Below, one piece after another: positions 15,987 through 24,971 of a stretch of 31,849 nt of DNA (position 1 is its first letter; each line of letters begins with the position of its first letter). Made by a program: the position numbers and the translations under genes. The notes under the pieces are model-generated. The model did not search any database. It saw nothing but the letters and a program-made list of their open reading frames with translations, and was not told where the DNA came from. The stretch is taken from the NCBI GenBank assembly GCA_002359095.1, contig DEQD01000004.1:1-31849 (forward strand), read 5' to 3'. Source of the DNA: Caryophanales bacterium UBA3375 (GTDB lineage Bacteria; Bacillota_I; Bacilli_A; UBA3375).

Positions 15987-17247
15987 CCTTTAGTGTTACT
16001 TTAATTTTATCAACACGGTTATTATCCATTGCTTGAACTTCAAAGTTATAGCACTCATCACTAATCTTATCACCACTTTGTGGTAGTTTTTGTAGTAACT
16101 CAATTACATAACCAGCAATTGTATTTTCTTGTTCTGAATCAATTGCTACTTCATTAATATCTTCAAAGTAATCATTAAACTCATTGATTGCTACACTACC
16201 GTCAACGATGTAAGTTCTATCATCAACATGTTTAATAGCTATTTCAACATCATCGTGTTCATCCCAAATCTCACCAACAAGTTCTTCAATAATATCTTCA
16301 ACTGTAATTAAACCTTGAATTGTACCATGTTCATCTACTACCATAGCAAGATGACTACGATCTTTTTGTAGTTGTGGTAATAATAAAGATATACGCATTG
16401 TTTCAGGAATAAAAGTAACTTCACGTAAAATATCTCTAATATCTAAATTGTGATTATCAACATAATCAGTTAAGAAATCACGTTCATTTAAAATACCAAT
16501 AATATTATCAGTATCATGTTCATAAACTGGAATACGACTATAACGTTGTTCATCCATTAACCTAATGATTTCATCATTAGGTGTATCTACATTAATCATA
16601 AATATTTTATTTTTAGGTTGTAGTATTTCTTCAACTCTAATATCATTAAACTCTACAGCATTTCTAATTAATTCTTTTTCACTTTCTTCTAGACTTCCTT
16701 CTTCCACACCTTCTTCAATTTTAGTTAAAATTTCATCTTCAACTAAAACTGTATCTAAATCATCTTTCGGGAAGAATTTTTTTTCAACAAAGTTTGTAAC
16801 TACCAAGAAAAACTTAGTTAAAATATATAATACTTTTATCATTAAATCAAGAATGTTTACAATACGATAAATAAGTCTTTCTTGTTCTTGATTACCATAA
16901 ATTTTAGGAATAATCTCTCCAAACATAATAACAATTATAGTCATAATTGTTGTTGAAAAGAAAACAGCGACCATTGGATCAGCTATTAATTTAGTAAAAA
17001 ATAACGTAGCAATAGTGGGTAATAAAATATTAACAATATTATTACCCACTACTATGCTCGTTATCGTTAAATTATAATTATCTAATAATTTTAATACTTT
17101 CTTTGCTTTTTTATTTCCATCTTCAGCATGCATCTTAATCCTGATTGGATTAAGTGATGTAATTGCCATTTCGGTTGCAGACATGAATCCTGATAAGAAT
17201 AATAATATTACTATACCAAGACCCATGTAAATGAGGCTGGACTCCAT
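15976..17247 (-). CDS. DUF21-CBS-CorC_HlyC membrane protein, copy 1
   Basis: 423 residues: DUF21 membrane domain (about 1-150), CBS pair (about 205-325, with RIPVYEHDTDNIIGILNERDF and MVVDEHGTIQGLITVEDIIEELVGEIWDEHDD), then a CorC_HlyC domain. The motif KLLDNYNLTITSIVVGNNIVNI matches the corresponding stretch of copy 2. CBS domains usually sense adenine nucleotides, and the family is associated with Mg2+ or Co2+ homeostasis. It ends with TGA, which overlaps the ATG region of copy 2; that in-frame TGA also supports the standard code. It starts 9 bp after trmL, with GGAGATAAA before its ATG. Confidence 0.88.
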   Translation of the reverse strand: MESSLIYMGLGIVILLFLSGFMSATEMAITSLNPIRIKMHAEDGNKKAKKVLKLLDNYNLTITSIVVGNNIVNILLPTIATLFFTKLIADPMVAVFFSTTIMTIIVIMFGEIIPKIYGNQEQERLIYRIVNILDLMIKVLYILTKFFLVVTNFVEKKFFPKDDLDTVLVEDEILTKIEEGVEEGSLEESEKELIRNAVEFNDIRVEEILQPKNKIFMINVDTPNDEIIRLMDEQRYSRIPVYEHDTDNIIGILNERDFLTDYVDNHNLDIRDILREVTFIPETMRISLLLPQLQKDRSHLAMVVDEHGTIQGLITVEDIIEELVGEIWDEHDDVEIAIKHVDDRTYIVDGSVAINEFNDYFEDINEVAIDSEQENTIAGYVIELLQKLPQSGDKISDECYNFEVQAMDNNRVDKIKVTLKDGD

Positions 17248-17256
17248 TTTATCTCC

Positions 17257-17790
17257 TTATTTTAAATAATCTACTTTATGCGGTTCTTTTGTAAGTAAAC
17301 CTTCATAATCTAGTTGACGTAACATTTCATATAAAACCATCATCACACAATTACTAACATTTAGTGATCGTACATTAGCTGATGTGGGGATACGATATGT
17401 TTGGTCTTTATATTGTGCTAATATCTCTTTGTCAATTCCACTACTTTCACTACCAAAGATAATAAACATTTCTTGATTATTATTAGTTAGTTCTTTAGCA
17501 TCAACATGATTATATGTATCTAAACCATATCTCGTAATAAAACAATAATTTTTAGTATTAGGATTTTTATTTACAAAATCATCCCAATCTTCATATTCTC
17601 TTAATTCTACTAATTGTGCATAGTTAGCACTACTACGCCCAAAAATCTTTTCACTCTTATTTAAATCAAACCCATAAGGTTTGATTAAGTGAAGAACTGT
17701 ATCAGTTCCTACACAAGTACGCATTACATTACCTGTGTTTTGTGGAATTTCAGGATGATACATTACAATATTAACTTTACTATTCATCAT
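17257..17790 (-). CDS. trmL: tRNA (cytidine/uridine-34-2'-O)-methyltransferase TrmL
   Basis: A SPOUT methyltransferase of about 177 residues. Diagnostic motifs: HPEIPQNTGNVMRTC at the N-terminus, FGSESSGID in the middle, and IPTSANVRSLNVSNCVMMVLYE, the knotted AdoMet site, near the C-terminus. It methylates the ribose at wobble position 34 of leucine tRNAs. The start is uncertain: ATG at 17790 or 17787 overlaps the end of rpoE (ATGATGAATAG), and TTG at 17799 is also in frame. No strong ribosome-binding site is visible, so translational coupling to rpoE is likely. Confidence 0.9.
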   Translation of the reverse strand: MMNSKVNIVMYHPEIPQNTGNVMRTCVGTDTVLHLIKPYGFDLNKSEKIFGRSSANYAQLVELREYEDWDDFVNKNPNTKNYCFITRYGLDTYNHVDAKELTNNNQEMFIIFGSESSGIDKEILAQYKDQTYRIPTSANVRSLNVSNCVMMVLYEMLRQLDYEGLLTKEPHKVDYLK

Positions 17791-18175
17791 ATTCTTCAAT
17801 ATTTTCTATAACTACAGCGTCTTCATTTTCTAATTGATCTCCATCATCCAATTGGATTTCAGTAGCAATATCTTCTACTACTGTAGTAGTTTCTTCATCT
17901 AGATCTTCTTCATCAGCTAAAGAATTAATACTATCTAGTGAACGATATTGTTCTGTAATAATTTGTTCCATAGTATAATTATCTTTAAGTGCCCATTTTT
18001 TATTTACTAATAAAAAACGACCATCAATACTTAAATCTGTAATTACATTAGCTTCTAAATGTTCTGGTTTCATTTCTTTTAGATTTTTATCTTTTAAATT
18101 ACGAATAATTTCTTTTGTTGTTACAGTTCCCTTTTCATCAATTAATCTTAGAGCAACATCAACAATATTTTCCAT
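17780..18175 (-). CDS. rpoE: RNA polymerase delta subunit
   Basis: 131 residues from ATG 18175, chosen because TTTAGGAGATAT lies directly upstream; an extended frame to 18226 overlaps argS and has no such signal. The N-terminal HARE-HTH domain (about 1-75, with ALRLIDEKGTVTTKEI and DLSIDGRFLLVNKKWALKD) is followed by a strongly acidic tail rich in Asp and Glu, the hallmark of delta. Delta binds core RNA polymerase and increases its recycling and sensitivity to initiating NTPs. It is confined to Firmicutes, mainly Bacilli, so it informs the taxonomy. Its position after argS matches the Bacillus order. Confidence 0.92.
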   Translation of the reverse strand: MENIVDVALRLIDEKGTVTTKEIIRNLKDKNLKEMKPEHLEANVITDLSIDGRFLLVNKKWALKDNYTMEQIITEQYRSLDSINSLADEEDLDEETTTVVEDIATEIQLDDGDQLENEDAVVIENIEEYDE

Positions 18176-18188
18176 ATATCTCCTAAAT

Positions 18189-19826
18189 TTATTTGCGTTG
18201 CATACTATCTTTAGCTTCAATTCCAATTGTAGCTAAACCATCTTTTAAGATTTTCTTTATTACAAACGCTATATTTATTTTATCATTAATTTGACCATTT
18301 TTGTTACTTAATACATTCTCTTGCTCATAATATTTATGATATAAACTAGCTAAATCATATAAATAGTTACAAACAAGGTGTGGTAAACGTTTTTCACTAG
18401 CACTAATAATCATCTGTCCATATGTATTAATGTAGGCTAAAATCTCTTTTTCCAAATCACTAAATTCACTAATTTTATGATTTAAATTAGGTTCTACTCC
18501 CATTTCTTTTGCTTTATTTAACAAGGCATTAATACGTGTATGAGCATATTGAATATAATAAATTGGATTATCACTATTTTGTTTTTTAGCTACTTCAATA
18601 TCAAAATCTACTTGTGTATCACAACTTCTAGCAATAAAGAAATAACGTAGACTATCAGCATCTATCTCTTTTAATAAATCCTTAATCGTAAAACTTGTTC
18701 CTTTACGTTTAGACATTTTAACACGTTCACAGTTTTGTAAAATATTAATCATTTGAATTGTCAATACTTCAAACTTATCGCTTTCATAACCAAGGGAAGC
18801 TATCGCTGATTTAACACGATTAATATAACCGTGGTGATCTCCACCCCATACATCGATTAAATCAGAATATCCACGATCAAACTTATCAATGTGGTAAGCT
18901 ACATCACTTGCAAAGTAAGTGTAAGCTCCATCACTTTTTTTAAGTACACGGTCTTTATCATCAAAGTATTTTGATGTAGCTAACCACATGGCATCATCTT
19001 TATAGAAGATATCCCCTTTTTGTTCTAAAATTTTTAAGTTATTTTCTACTTTATTTAAACTATGTAAGTCTCTTTCACTAGTCCAGATATCAAATTCAAT
19101 ATTAAGTAATTTCATAATACGTTTAATTTCTTCTAAATTACGTTTATACCCATACTCTCTAAAGAATTCCATATCTTCATTAATCTTACTATCACCAAAT
19201 TCTTTTACAATATCACTAGCAATATCTTGAATTTCTTGACCTCGATATCCATCTATTGGAAATTCCATATCAATATCAAAATTTTGTAAATAATAATATT
19301 GCACTGATAAACCTAGGTTATTCATTTGAGCCCCAGCATCATTAATATAATACTCTGCATCAACTTTGTTTCCTGTTTTTCTAAGTAGACGAGAAATTGT
19401 ATCACCAAATACAGCATTACGAGCATGACCTAAGTGTAAATCACCTGTTGGATTAGCACTTACATACTCAACATTATAATAAGCATGATTATTCGTATCA
19501 AATATAAATTCATCTTTACTTAACACTTCATCAACAATTTGTTGATAAAGTTCGTTATCAAAGTAGAAATTAATAAAACCAGGATTTTTAATTTCTACTG
19601 TAATCCCACTTAAATCTAAACCACTTACAATACTACTAGCTATCTCCATTGGATTAGATTTAAGTGGTTTAGCTAATTTTAACGCTATATTTGTTGATAA
19701 ATTACCATTAACTATATCTTTTGGTTTTTCAATTTCAACATTAACTTCTTCTTCCAACTTAAATTTATCATTAATAACATCACTAATATTTTCTTTAATT
19801 ATAATTTCTATATTATCAATCTTCAT
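18189..19826 (-). CDS. argS: Arginyl-tRNA synthetase
   Basis: 545 residues from ATG 19826, which follows GGGAGA; the frame remains open to 19859 but overlaps the previous gene without a ribosome-binding site. The class I signatures are HLGH at 131-134 within NPTGDLHLGHARNA and KMSK at 370-373. An N-terminal additional domain (about 1-100) and the C-terminal anticodon-binding DALR domain (about 430-545, beginning near YYIQYAHTRINALL) complete the enzyme. It charges tRNA-Arg in the cytosol. The DUF1934 gene precedes it with an 11-bp overlap and rpoE follows after 13 bp, the same neighbours as in Bacillus. Confidence 0.96.
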   Translation of the reverse strand: MKIDNIEIIIKENISDVINDKFKLEEEVNVEIEKPKDIVNGNLSTNIALKLAKPLKSNPMEIASSIVSGLDLSGITVEIKNPGFINFYFDNELYQQIVDEVLSKDEFIFDTNNHAYYNVEYVSANPTGDLHLGHARNAVFGDTISRLLRKTGNKVDAEYYINDAGAQMNNLGLSVQYYYLQNFDIDMEFPIDGYRGQEIQDIASDIVKEFGDSKINEDMEFFREYGYKRNLEEIKRIMKLLNIEFDIWTSERDLHSLNKVENNLKILEQKGDIFYKDDAMWLATSKYFDDKDRVLKKSDGAYTYFASDVAYHIDKFDRGYSDLIDVWGGDHHGYINRVKSAIASLGYESDKFEVLTIQMINILQNCERVKMSKRKGTSFTIKDLLKEIDADSLRYFFIARSCDTQVDFDIEVAKKQNSDNPIYYIQYAHTRINALLNKAKEMGVEPNLNHKISEFSDLEKEILAYINTYGQMIISASEKRLPHLVCNYLYDLASLYHKYYEQENVLSNKNGQINDKINIAFVIKKILKDGLATIGIEAKDSMQRK

Positions 19827-20166
19827 AAAAAATCTCCCATGAATTAATAATTTCTTCATTATCTTTTATAAATTTAATTTCTATTTTATTATCACTAATA
19901 TTAACTTCATTAGTTTTAATATTAGTATTAATACTACTAGTATTATTATCTAAATTAATAATAATATTAGTGTTAAATTCTTGATCTTTAGCATGAACTA
20001 TTTTGTAATTAATTACTCCACTTTTAGTTACAACTACATCATCTTCAATTACCATAATAGTATTTAGATTATTATCATTATCTGTATAACTAATAATATT
20101 ATTAGTGTAATTAACATCATCATAGATGATGTAATTACTTCCATCATAATATTTTAGTTTAATCAT
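19816..20166 (-). CDS. DUF1934 beta-barrel protein (YwiB-like)
   Basis: 116 residues, Asn- and Asp-rich, almost wholly predicted beta strand. It fits the YwiB pattern: an alternating N-terminal sheet, VVVTKSGVINYKIVHAK in the middle (matching the MRSGAVKMNQRF type region), and a last strand ending WEIFYED. Assignment rests on this weak similarity, recalled from B. subtilis YwiB, plus position, since DUF1934 genes commonly sit just before argS. Function is unknown; the fold is a lipocalin-like barrel. It overlaps both neighbours by 8-11 bp. Confidence is moderate for the family and high for it being a real gene. Confidence 0.65.
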   Translation of the reverse strand: MIKLKYYDGSNYIIYDDVNYTNNIISYTDNDNNLNTIMVIEDDVVVTKSGVINYKIVHAKDQEFNTNIIINLDNNTSSINTNIKTNEVNISDNKIEIKFIKDNEEIINSWEIFYED

Positions 20167-21304
20167 TTTTAATATAAAACTCTTTACTATTCATAGTAAT
20201 TGCTACTTTTTCTTTTAAAAACATTGTTAATTCCGAACAATCTTCTAAGTTTTTAATTTGTTTATCTTCAGTATATATTTTTACACTTTCATTATAAATC
20301 TTTTTTTTGTATTCACTTGTATTAAAACTATATTTTAAATTTGCTTTTTCTTTTTTAAATGTAATCTTTTTATTAACAAATGCTTTAGCTAACATTACTA
20401 CATAATCTAATTCATAGTTATAAGTATCTAGATTAGCTAAATCATTAATTAAGTTAATAAATACCATATCATCAACTAATAAGTAATCTTTAACACTTAC
20501 TTGATTGTTAAAGAAAGGTAATAGTTTATTAACTCCATTTGGTAGTTGTGCTAAGTTAGTAGTACTAAGTTTTTTTAATTCAGCCAAAATCTCACGAACT
20601 AATACTTCATATGCTAGTGCTTTTTTATTTAAATACACTTGAGAAAACATATTATAACGTGACATAATAAAGTCTTCTACAGCTTTTAACCCTTTCTCAT
20701 GAAATACTAATTGATTCTCTTTAATATCAATTACATTAAATAACCGATCAATATCTACCTCACCATATTTAACACCAGCAAAATAACTATCTCTTAGTAA
20801 ATAATCCATCCTATCAACATCCACCGTACCACTAAGAATTTCATTTAGGATGTTGTGCGGATGATCTTTTTTAATAAAACTAACTACTGTATCAATTAAA
20901 TTAGGGTTATATTTATTTAATACTTGATTAATTTGCGTATCACTACTTTTAATAATATCAATTGAATATTGTTCATGATTAAAACCAAAAAACTCTTCTG
21001 AAGTATGGGAAAAAGCCCCATGTCCAACATCATGTAATAAACAAGCAATACGTAATGATAAACAATCACTATCATCTAAATCAATATTAGTTTTATTTTC
21101 TAACACTTCAATCATTCTAGTAGCTAGATGATAAACACCAATACTATGAGAAAAACGACTATGTTCTGCTGTTGGAAAAGAAACATAACTAAGTCCTATT
21201 TGTTTAATATTGCGTAAACGTTGAAATTCTTTAGTTTCAATTAAATCAATAAAGATATCTTCATTAATATCAATATCACCATGAATTACATCTCTAATTC
21301 TCAT
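20159..21304 (-). CDS. HD-domain phosphohydrolase (YwfO/dGTPase-like)
   Basis: 381 residues. The HD metal site is formed by H48 (AEHSRFSHS), the H91-D92 pair (LLHDVGHGAFSHTSE) and a later Asp in TVDVDRMDYLLRDSYFAGVKYG. The start MRIRDVIHGDIDI and the QRLRNIKQIGL motif are characteristic of the HD family related to dNTP triphosphohydrolases and SAMHD1. B. subtilis YwfO, the nearest known relative, hydrolyses nucleoside triphosphates. It would act in the cytosol on nucleotide pools. It overlaps the DUF1450 gene upstream by 11 bp and the DUF1934 gene by 8 bp. Exact substrate cannot be read from the sequence. Confidence 0.85.
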   Translation of the reverse strand: MRIRDVIHGDIDINEDIFIDLIETKEFQRLRNIKQIGLSYVSFPTAEHSRFSHSIGVYHLATRMIEVLENKTNIDLDDSDCLSLRIACLLHDVGHGAFSHTSEEFFGFNHEQYSIDIIKSSDTQINQVLNKYNPNLIDTVVSFIKKDHPHNILNEILSGTVDVDRMDYLLRDSYFAGVKYGEVDIDRLFNVIDIKENQLVFHEKGLKAVEDFIMSRYNMFSQVYLNKKALAYEVLVREILAELKKLSTTNLAQLPNGVNKLLPFFNNQVSVKDYLLVDDMVFINLINDLANLDTYNYELDYVVMLAKAFVNKKITFKKEKANLKYSFNTSEYKKKIYNESVKIYTEDKQIKNLEDCSELTMFLKEKVAITMNSKEFYIKND

Positions 21305-21536
21305 AATACTCCTTTAAATTTATTAATAATTGTTCATAAGTATCTGCTTCAATAATATCATCACCATCAATAGTAACAAAATATTTCTTTTTACCAGGAC
21401 CACAAAAACTAGCACATCTTTGAGTTACTTCTACATCATCACGATTAACAATATTAGTAATATCTTTAATTACTTCATCAATATTTTTTAACCGCTTAGC
21501 ATCATGACATTTACGACAATAATTAATTTTAATCAT
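21294..21536 (-). CDS. DUF1450 small cysteine protein (YuzB-like)
   Basis: 80 residues with four cysteines placed as C7-x2-C10 and C41-x3-C45. The segment QRCASFCGPGKKKYFVTIDGDDI followed by an EADTYEQLLINL helix matches the layout of DUF1450/YuzB, a thioredoxin-like fold that resembles 2Fe-2S ferredoxins. A metal or iron-sulfur site is plausible but unproven. It overlaps mutS by 8 bp and the HD gene by 11 bp, so it is probably translated in a coupled way. The role is unknown. Confidence 0.65.
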   Translation of the reverse strand: MIKINYCRKCHDAKRLKNIDEVIKDITNIVNRDDVEVTQRCASFCGPGKKKYFVTIDGDDIIEADTYEQLLINLKEYYEN

Positions 21537-24009
21537 TATCTTCCTTTATTATTTCTTTAATATCTATTAATAAATCTAGTGCTTCTCTTGGTGTTACATC
21601 AAGTGGATCTACTTGATGTAGCATAATCTCTAACTTCTCTAGTCTTTTATCTGTTTTAGTTTCTACTACTTCTATTTTATCACTACTTTTATTATTAGAC
21701 ATAAAATAATTTAAATAATCATTAGCTCTAATAATAACTTCAGTTGGTAATTTGGCTAACTTAGCAACTAAAATACCATAACTCTTTTCAACACCACCAT
21801 CAATTACTTTATGCATAAAAGTAATATGACCATTTTCTTCTACTGCTTTAACATGAACATTAAATAATTTATCTAAACTATTTTCTAAATCAATTAACTC
21901 ATGATAGTGTGTTGAAAACATTGTTTTACAGCCTACTTCATTATTAATGTATTCTAGGATACTTGCAGCTAAACTCATCCCATCATAAGTAGAAGTACCA
22001 CGTCCTAATTCATCAAATAAGATTAATGAATCTTTAGTTGCTTGACTTAAAGCAACTGAAGATTCTTCCATCTCTACCATAAATGTTGAATTACCTTTAA
22101 AGCTATCATCACTAGCACCAATACGCGTAAAGATTTTATCAACTATACTTAAGTTAGCTCTACTAGCTGGAACATAACTACCAAGTTGAGCCATAATAAC
22201 GATTAAAGCTGTTTGTCGCATATAAGTAGACTTACCACTCATATTAGGTCCAGTAATAAGCATAATATTTTTATCATTATCTAAAACTGTATCATTAACA
22301 ATATAGTTATCAACTAACTTCTTGATAACTGGATGAAATCCATCTTTAATAATGAATTTATCTTCATTATTAAAGACCGGTCTAGTTAACATATCTTTTG
22401 TTGCAACATAAGCTAGTGTTTGATAAAAATCAATTTCACTAATAACTTTAGCATAATGAATAATGTTACTTATTTCTTTGTGGATGAAATTTTTAACCTC
22501 GTCAAAAATTTCACTCTCAATCTTTACAATCTTATCATTTGCTGTAAGTAGTTTTTGTTCTACATCTTGAAGTTCCGTTGTTACAAAACGTTTAGCATTA
22601 GCTAGTGTTTGTTTTTCAACATAATTATCTAAAACACAATCTAAACTACCATTAGGAATTTCAATATAATGACCAAACACTCGATTATATTTAACTTTTA
22701 AATTTTTACAACCAGTTAAATTTTTTTGTTCTTCTTCATAATCTTTAAACCATTGATTAGAATTATTTTTAAGCATTCTTAATTCATCTAACTCTTCATT
22801 TACATTATGATTAATTACATTACCTTCTTTTAATGTTAAATTAGGTTCTTCTAAAATCATAGTATCTAAATATTCAATGATTTTAGCAACATCAGATAAA
22901 GAAGTAATTTTGTCTAACATTTTAATATCACTGTGTTTCATCACATCATAAATTTTCTTAATATTAATTAATGAAGTTTTAAGTTGGATTATATCTTTAG
23001 GCAAAATTGTATTATCACTAATTCGAGCTACAATTCTTTCAATATCATAAATACCTTTTAAATAATCAATTACTTGATTGTGTAGTAATTGATTATTTAA
23101 AAAGAAATCAACATTATCTAAACGATAGTTAATCTTTTCTTGATTAACTAAGGGATTAATAATGTTATTTTTAAGTAATCTTTTACCCATAGCTGTATGA
23201 GTGTGATTTAAATAATAAAATAATGTTGCTTCGTCGTTATCATAAAGATTTGTTGTTAATTCTAATGCTTTTTGTGTATAAGCATTCATAATTAATGTAT
23301 CTTCTAAATTAACATATTCAAATTGTTGTAAATGATCTACACATCCACAATTAATTTCTTTAATATATTTAATTAATTCATTATCAACAACTTCTATACC
23401 TTTACTTACAACATCCATATTAACTACATTAATAATTTCAATCTTTTCATCAATATCTTTAACATTTTTAATACTATCATTTATATTAATAATTTCTAAA
23501 ATATTATTAGTATTGATTTCATTAATAAGTAAGTAATAATCATCACTACTAGTATGATACATACTACCAGTAGTGATATCCCCATAAGCTAAATAGTAGT
23601 TATGTTGGTGCTCATAAAAAGCACCAACATAACGGTTATCACTTCCATCTTCTAAGAAATTACTTGAACTAAATATCTTAGTAATGTTTCTGGTCATAAT
23701 TTTATTATCACCAATCTCACCTTGTTGCACTAATACAACTTTGTGATTATCTTCAAGTACCATCTTAACATATTCATTTAATTGACTAAGAGGGATACCA
23801 GCCATTGGGATTCTTTCTTCTAATCCCGCTCCTTTAGTAGTTAGTGCTAAATCACAAGTATTTGCCATATAAATTGCATCTTCAAAAAACATCTCATAAA
23901 AGTCTCCCATTTGAAAGAAGACAATTTTATCAAGATGCTTAATTTTAATATCATAAAATTGTTTAATCGCACTACTTAATTTATTTGGATCAATACTTGT
24001 GATTTGCAT
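21529..24009 (-). CDS. mutS: DNA mismatch repair protein MutS
   Basis: 826 residues, usual length for MutS1. The N-terminal mismatch-recognition motif is present as FFQMGDFYEMFFEDA (Phe-x-Glu region near residues 31-45). Connector and lever domains follow, then the ATPase: Walker A GPNMSGKST near residue 610, signature-like SSVALSQATKDSLILFDELGRGTSTYDG with Walker B, and STHYHEL. MutS scans DNA for mismatches with MutL. mutL, which usually follows it, is not here; a DUF1450 gene follows with an 8-bp overlap. It starts 2 bp after the permease gene with AAAGG upstream. Confidence 0.96.
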   Translation of the reverse strand: MQITSIDPNKLSSAIKQFYDIKIKHLDKIVFFQMGDFYEMFFEDAIYMANTCDLALTTKGAGLEERIPMAGIPLSQLNEYVKMVLEDNHKVVLVQQGEIGDNKIMTRNITKIFSSSNFLEDGSDNRYVGAFYEHQHNYYLAYGDITTGSMYHTSSDDYYLLINEINTNNILEIININDSIKNVKDIDEKIEIINVVNMDVVSKGIEVVDNELIKYIKEINCGCVDHLQQFEYVNLEDTLIMNAYTQKALELTTNLYDNDEATLFYYLNHTHTAMGKRLLKNNIINPLVNQEKINYRLDNVDFFLNNQLLHNQVIDYLKGIYDIERIVARISDNTILPKDIIQLKTSLINIKKIYDVMKHSDIKMLDKITSLSDVAKIIEYLDTMILEEPNLTLKEGNVINHNVNEELDELRMLKNNSNQWFKDYEEEQKNLTGCKNLKVKYNRVFGHYIEIPNGSLDCVLDNYVEKQTLANAKRFVTTELQDVEQKLLTANDKIVKIESEIFDEVKNFIHKEISNIIHYAKVISEIDFYQTLAYVATKDMLTRPVFNNEDKFIIKDGFHPVIKKLVDNYIVNDTVLDNDKNIMLITGPNMSGKSTYMRQTALIVIMAQLGSYVPASRANLSIVDKIFTRIGASDDSFKGNSTFMVEMEESSVALSQATKDSLILFDELGRGTSTYDGMSLAASILEYINNEVGCKTMFSTHYHELIDLENSLDKLFNVHVKAVEENGHITFMHKVIDGGVEKSYGILVAKLAKLPTEVIIRANDYLNYFMSNNKSSDKIEVVETKTDKRLEKLEIMLHQVDPLDVTPREALDLLIDIKEIIKEDND

Positions 24010-24011
24010 AA

Positions 24012-24971
24012 CTACCTTTCTTCTTTATCATAATTTGTACCTAACGCTTTAGGCGAACGTGCATTTTTAGAAAATAATACTAATAAAATAATTGCTATAA
24101 TATATGGACCGATTTGCGTAAACAATTCAATCACTCCAGCAATTTCTGGATTGTTACTTCCAACTAATCTAGATAGTGCTGGTTGGATTGCATTAAATAA
24201 TCCAAATAGAATTGCACCAACCATACACTTAACTGGTTTCCAACCAGCAAAGATTAAGATTGCCATAGCTAAGAATCCATAACCTGTAATTAATGTTGCT
24301 GATAATTTAGATTCAATTAATAACACCATACTAACTCCACCAAATCCTGCAAATGCTGAAGAAATTAGTACTGAGATAAATCTTAATTTATTAACATTAA
24401 TTCCGGCTGTAGCACTTGCTTTTGGATTTTGTCCAACAGCTATAATGTGACGTCCAAATTTAGTTTTCTTAAATATAAATACACTAGCTAAGAAAACTAA
24501 AATTGCAAGTACTACGACAAATAATTGGTTATATGATAAATTTGAACCAGCACCTAAACTAATACTTCCTGAGTTCATATTAATACGTGGTGTTTCATAA
24601 GAACCATAAACCATTTTAATTGTAAAGAAAGCAACTGCTGGAGCAAGCATGTTAATTGCTGTACCAGAAATTATTTGATTTACTTTAAATTTAATTGATA
24701 ATACTGCATGTAATAATCCTAGTAACATTGCTCCTAGCATTCCTACAATAATACCTATTAAAGAGACTAAATACCAATCCATTGATTTTACCAACATTGG
24801 CATAACCATTGCTCCAGCAAAACCACCAAAGATCATCATCCCTTCAAGTCCGATGTTAATAACACCAGATTTTTCACTAAATAATCCACCTATTGAAGTT
24901 AATAATAAAGGAGTAGCAATGAATACAGTTGATATTGATGTTGTTAATAAAATACTATTTATATTTTCCAT
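24012..24971 (-). CDS. nupQ: ABC nucleoside transporter permease (NupQ/YufQ-like)
   Basis: 319 residues with 8-9 membrane helices, matching BPD_transp_2 (branched-chain amino acid/ribose/nucleoside) permeases. Diagnostic: GLFSEKSGVINIGLEGMMIFGGFAGA at about 28-53 and GQNPKASATAGINVNKLR near residue 180, the ATPase coupling loop. In B. subtilis the NupNOPQ system imports guanosine and other nucleosides. It shares one base with the stop of nupP and is followed after 2 bp by mutS. Substrate is inferred from family and gene order. Confidence 0.85.
   Translation of the reverse strand: MENINSILLTTSISTVFIATPLLLTSIGGLFSEKSGVINIGLEGMMIFGGFAGAMVMPMLVKSMDWYLVSLIGIIVGMLGAMLLGLLHAVLSIKFKVNQIISGTAINMLAPAVAFFTIKMVYGSYETPRINMNSGSISLGAGSNLSYNQLFVVVLAILVFLASVFIFKKTKFGRHIIAVGQNPKASATAGINVNKLRFISVLISSAFAGFGGVSMVLLIESKLSATLITGYGFLAMAILIFAGWKPVKCMVGAILFGLFNAIQPALSRLVGSNNPEIAGVIELFTQIGPYIIAIILLVLFSKNARSPKALGTNYDKEER

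Noticed and set aside
14724..17247. Haemolysin genes
   Set aside because: The HlyC name is historical; the DUF21-CBS architecture points to metal-ion homeostasis, not a toxin.
18176..18226. Longer N-terminus for RpoE
   Set aside because: It overlaps the end of argS; TTTAGGAG upstream of 18175 and the family alignment favour the shorter form.
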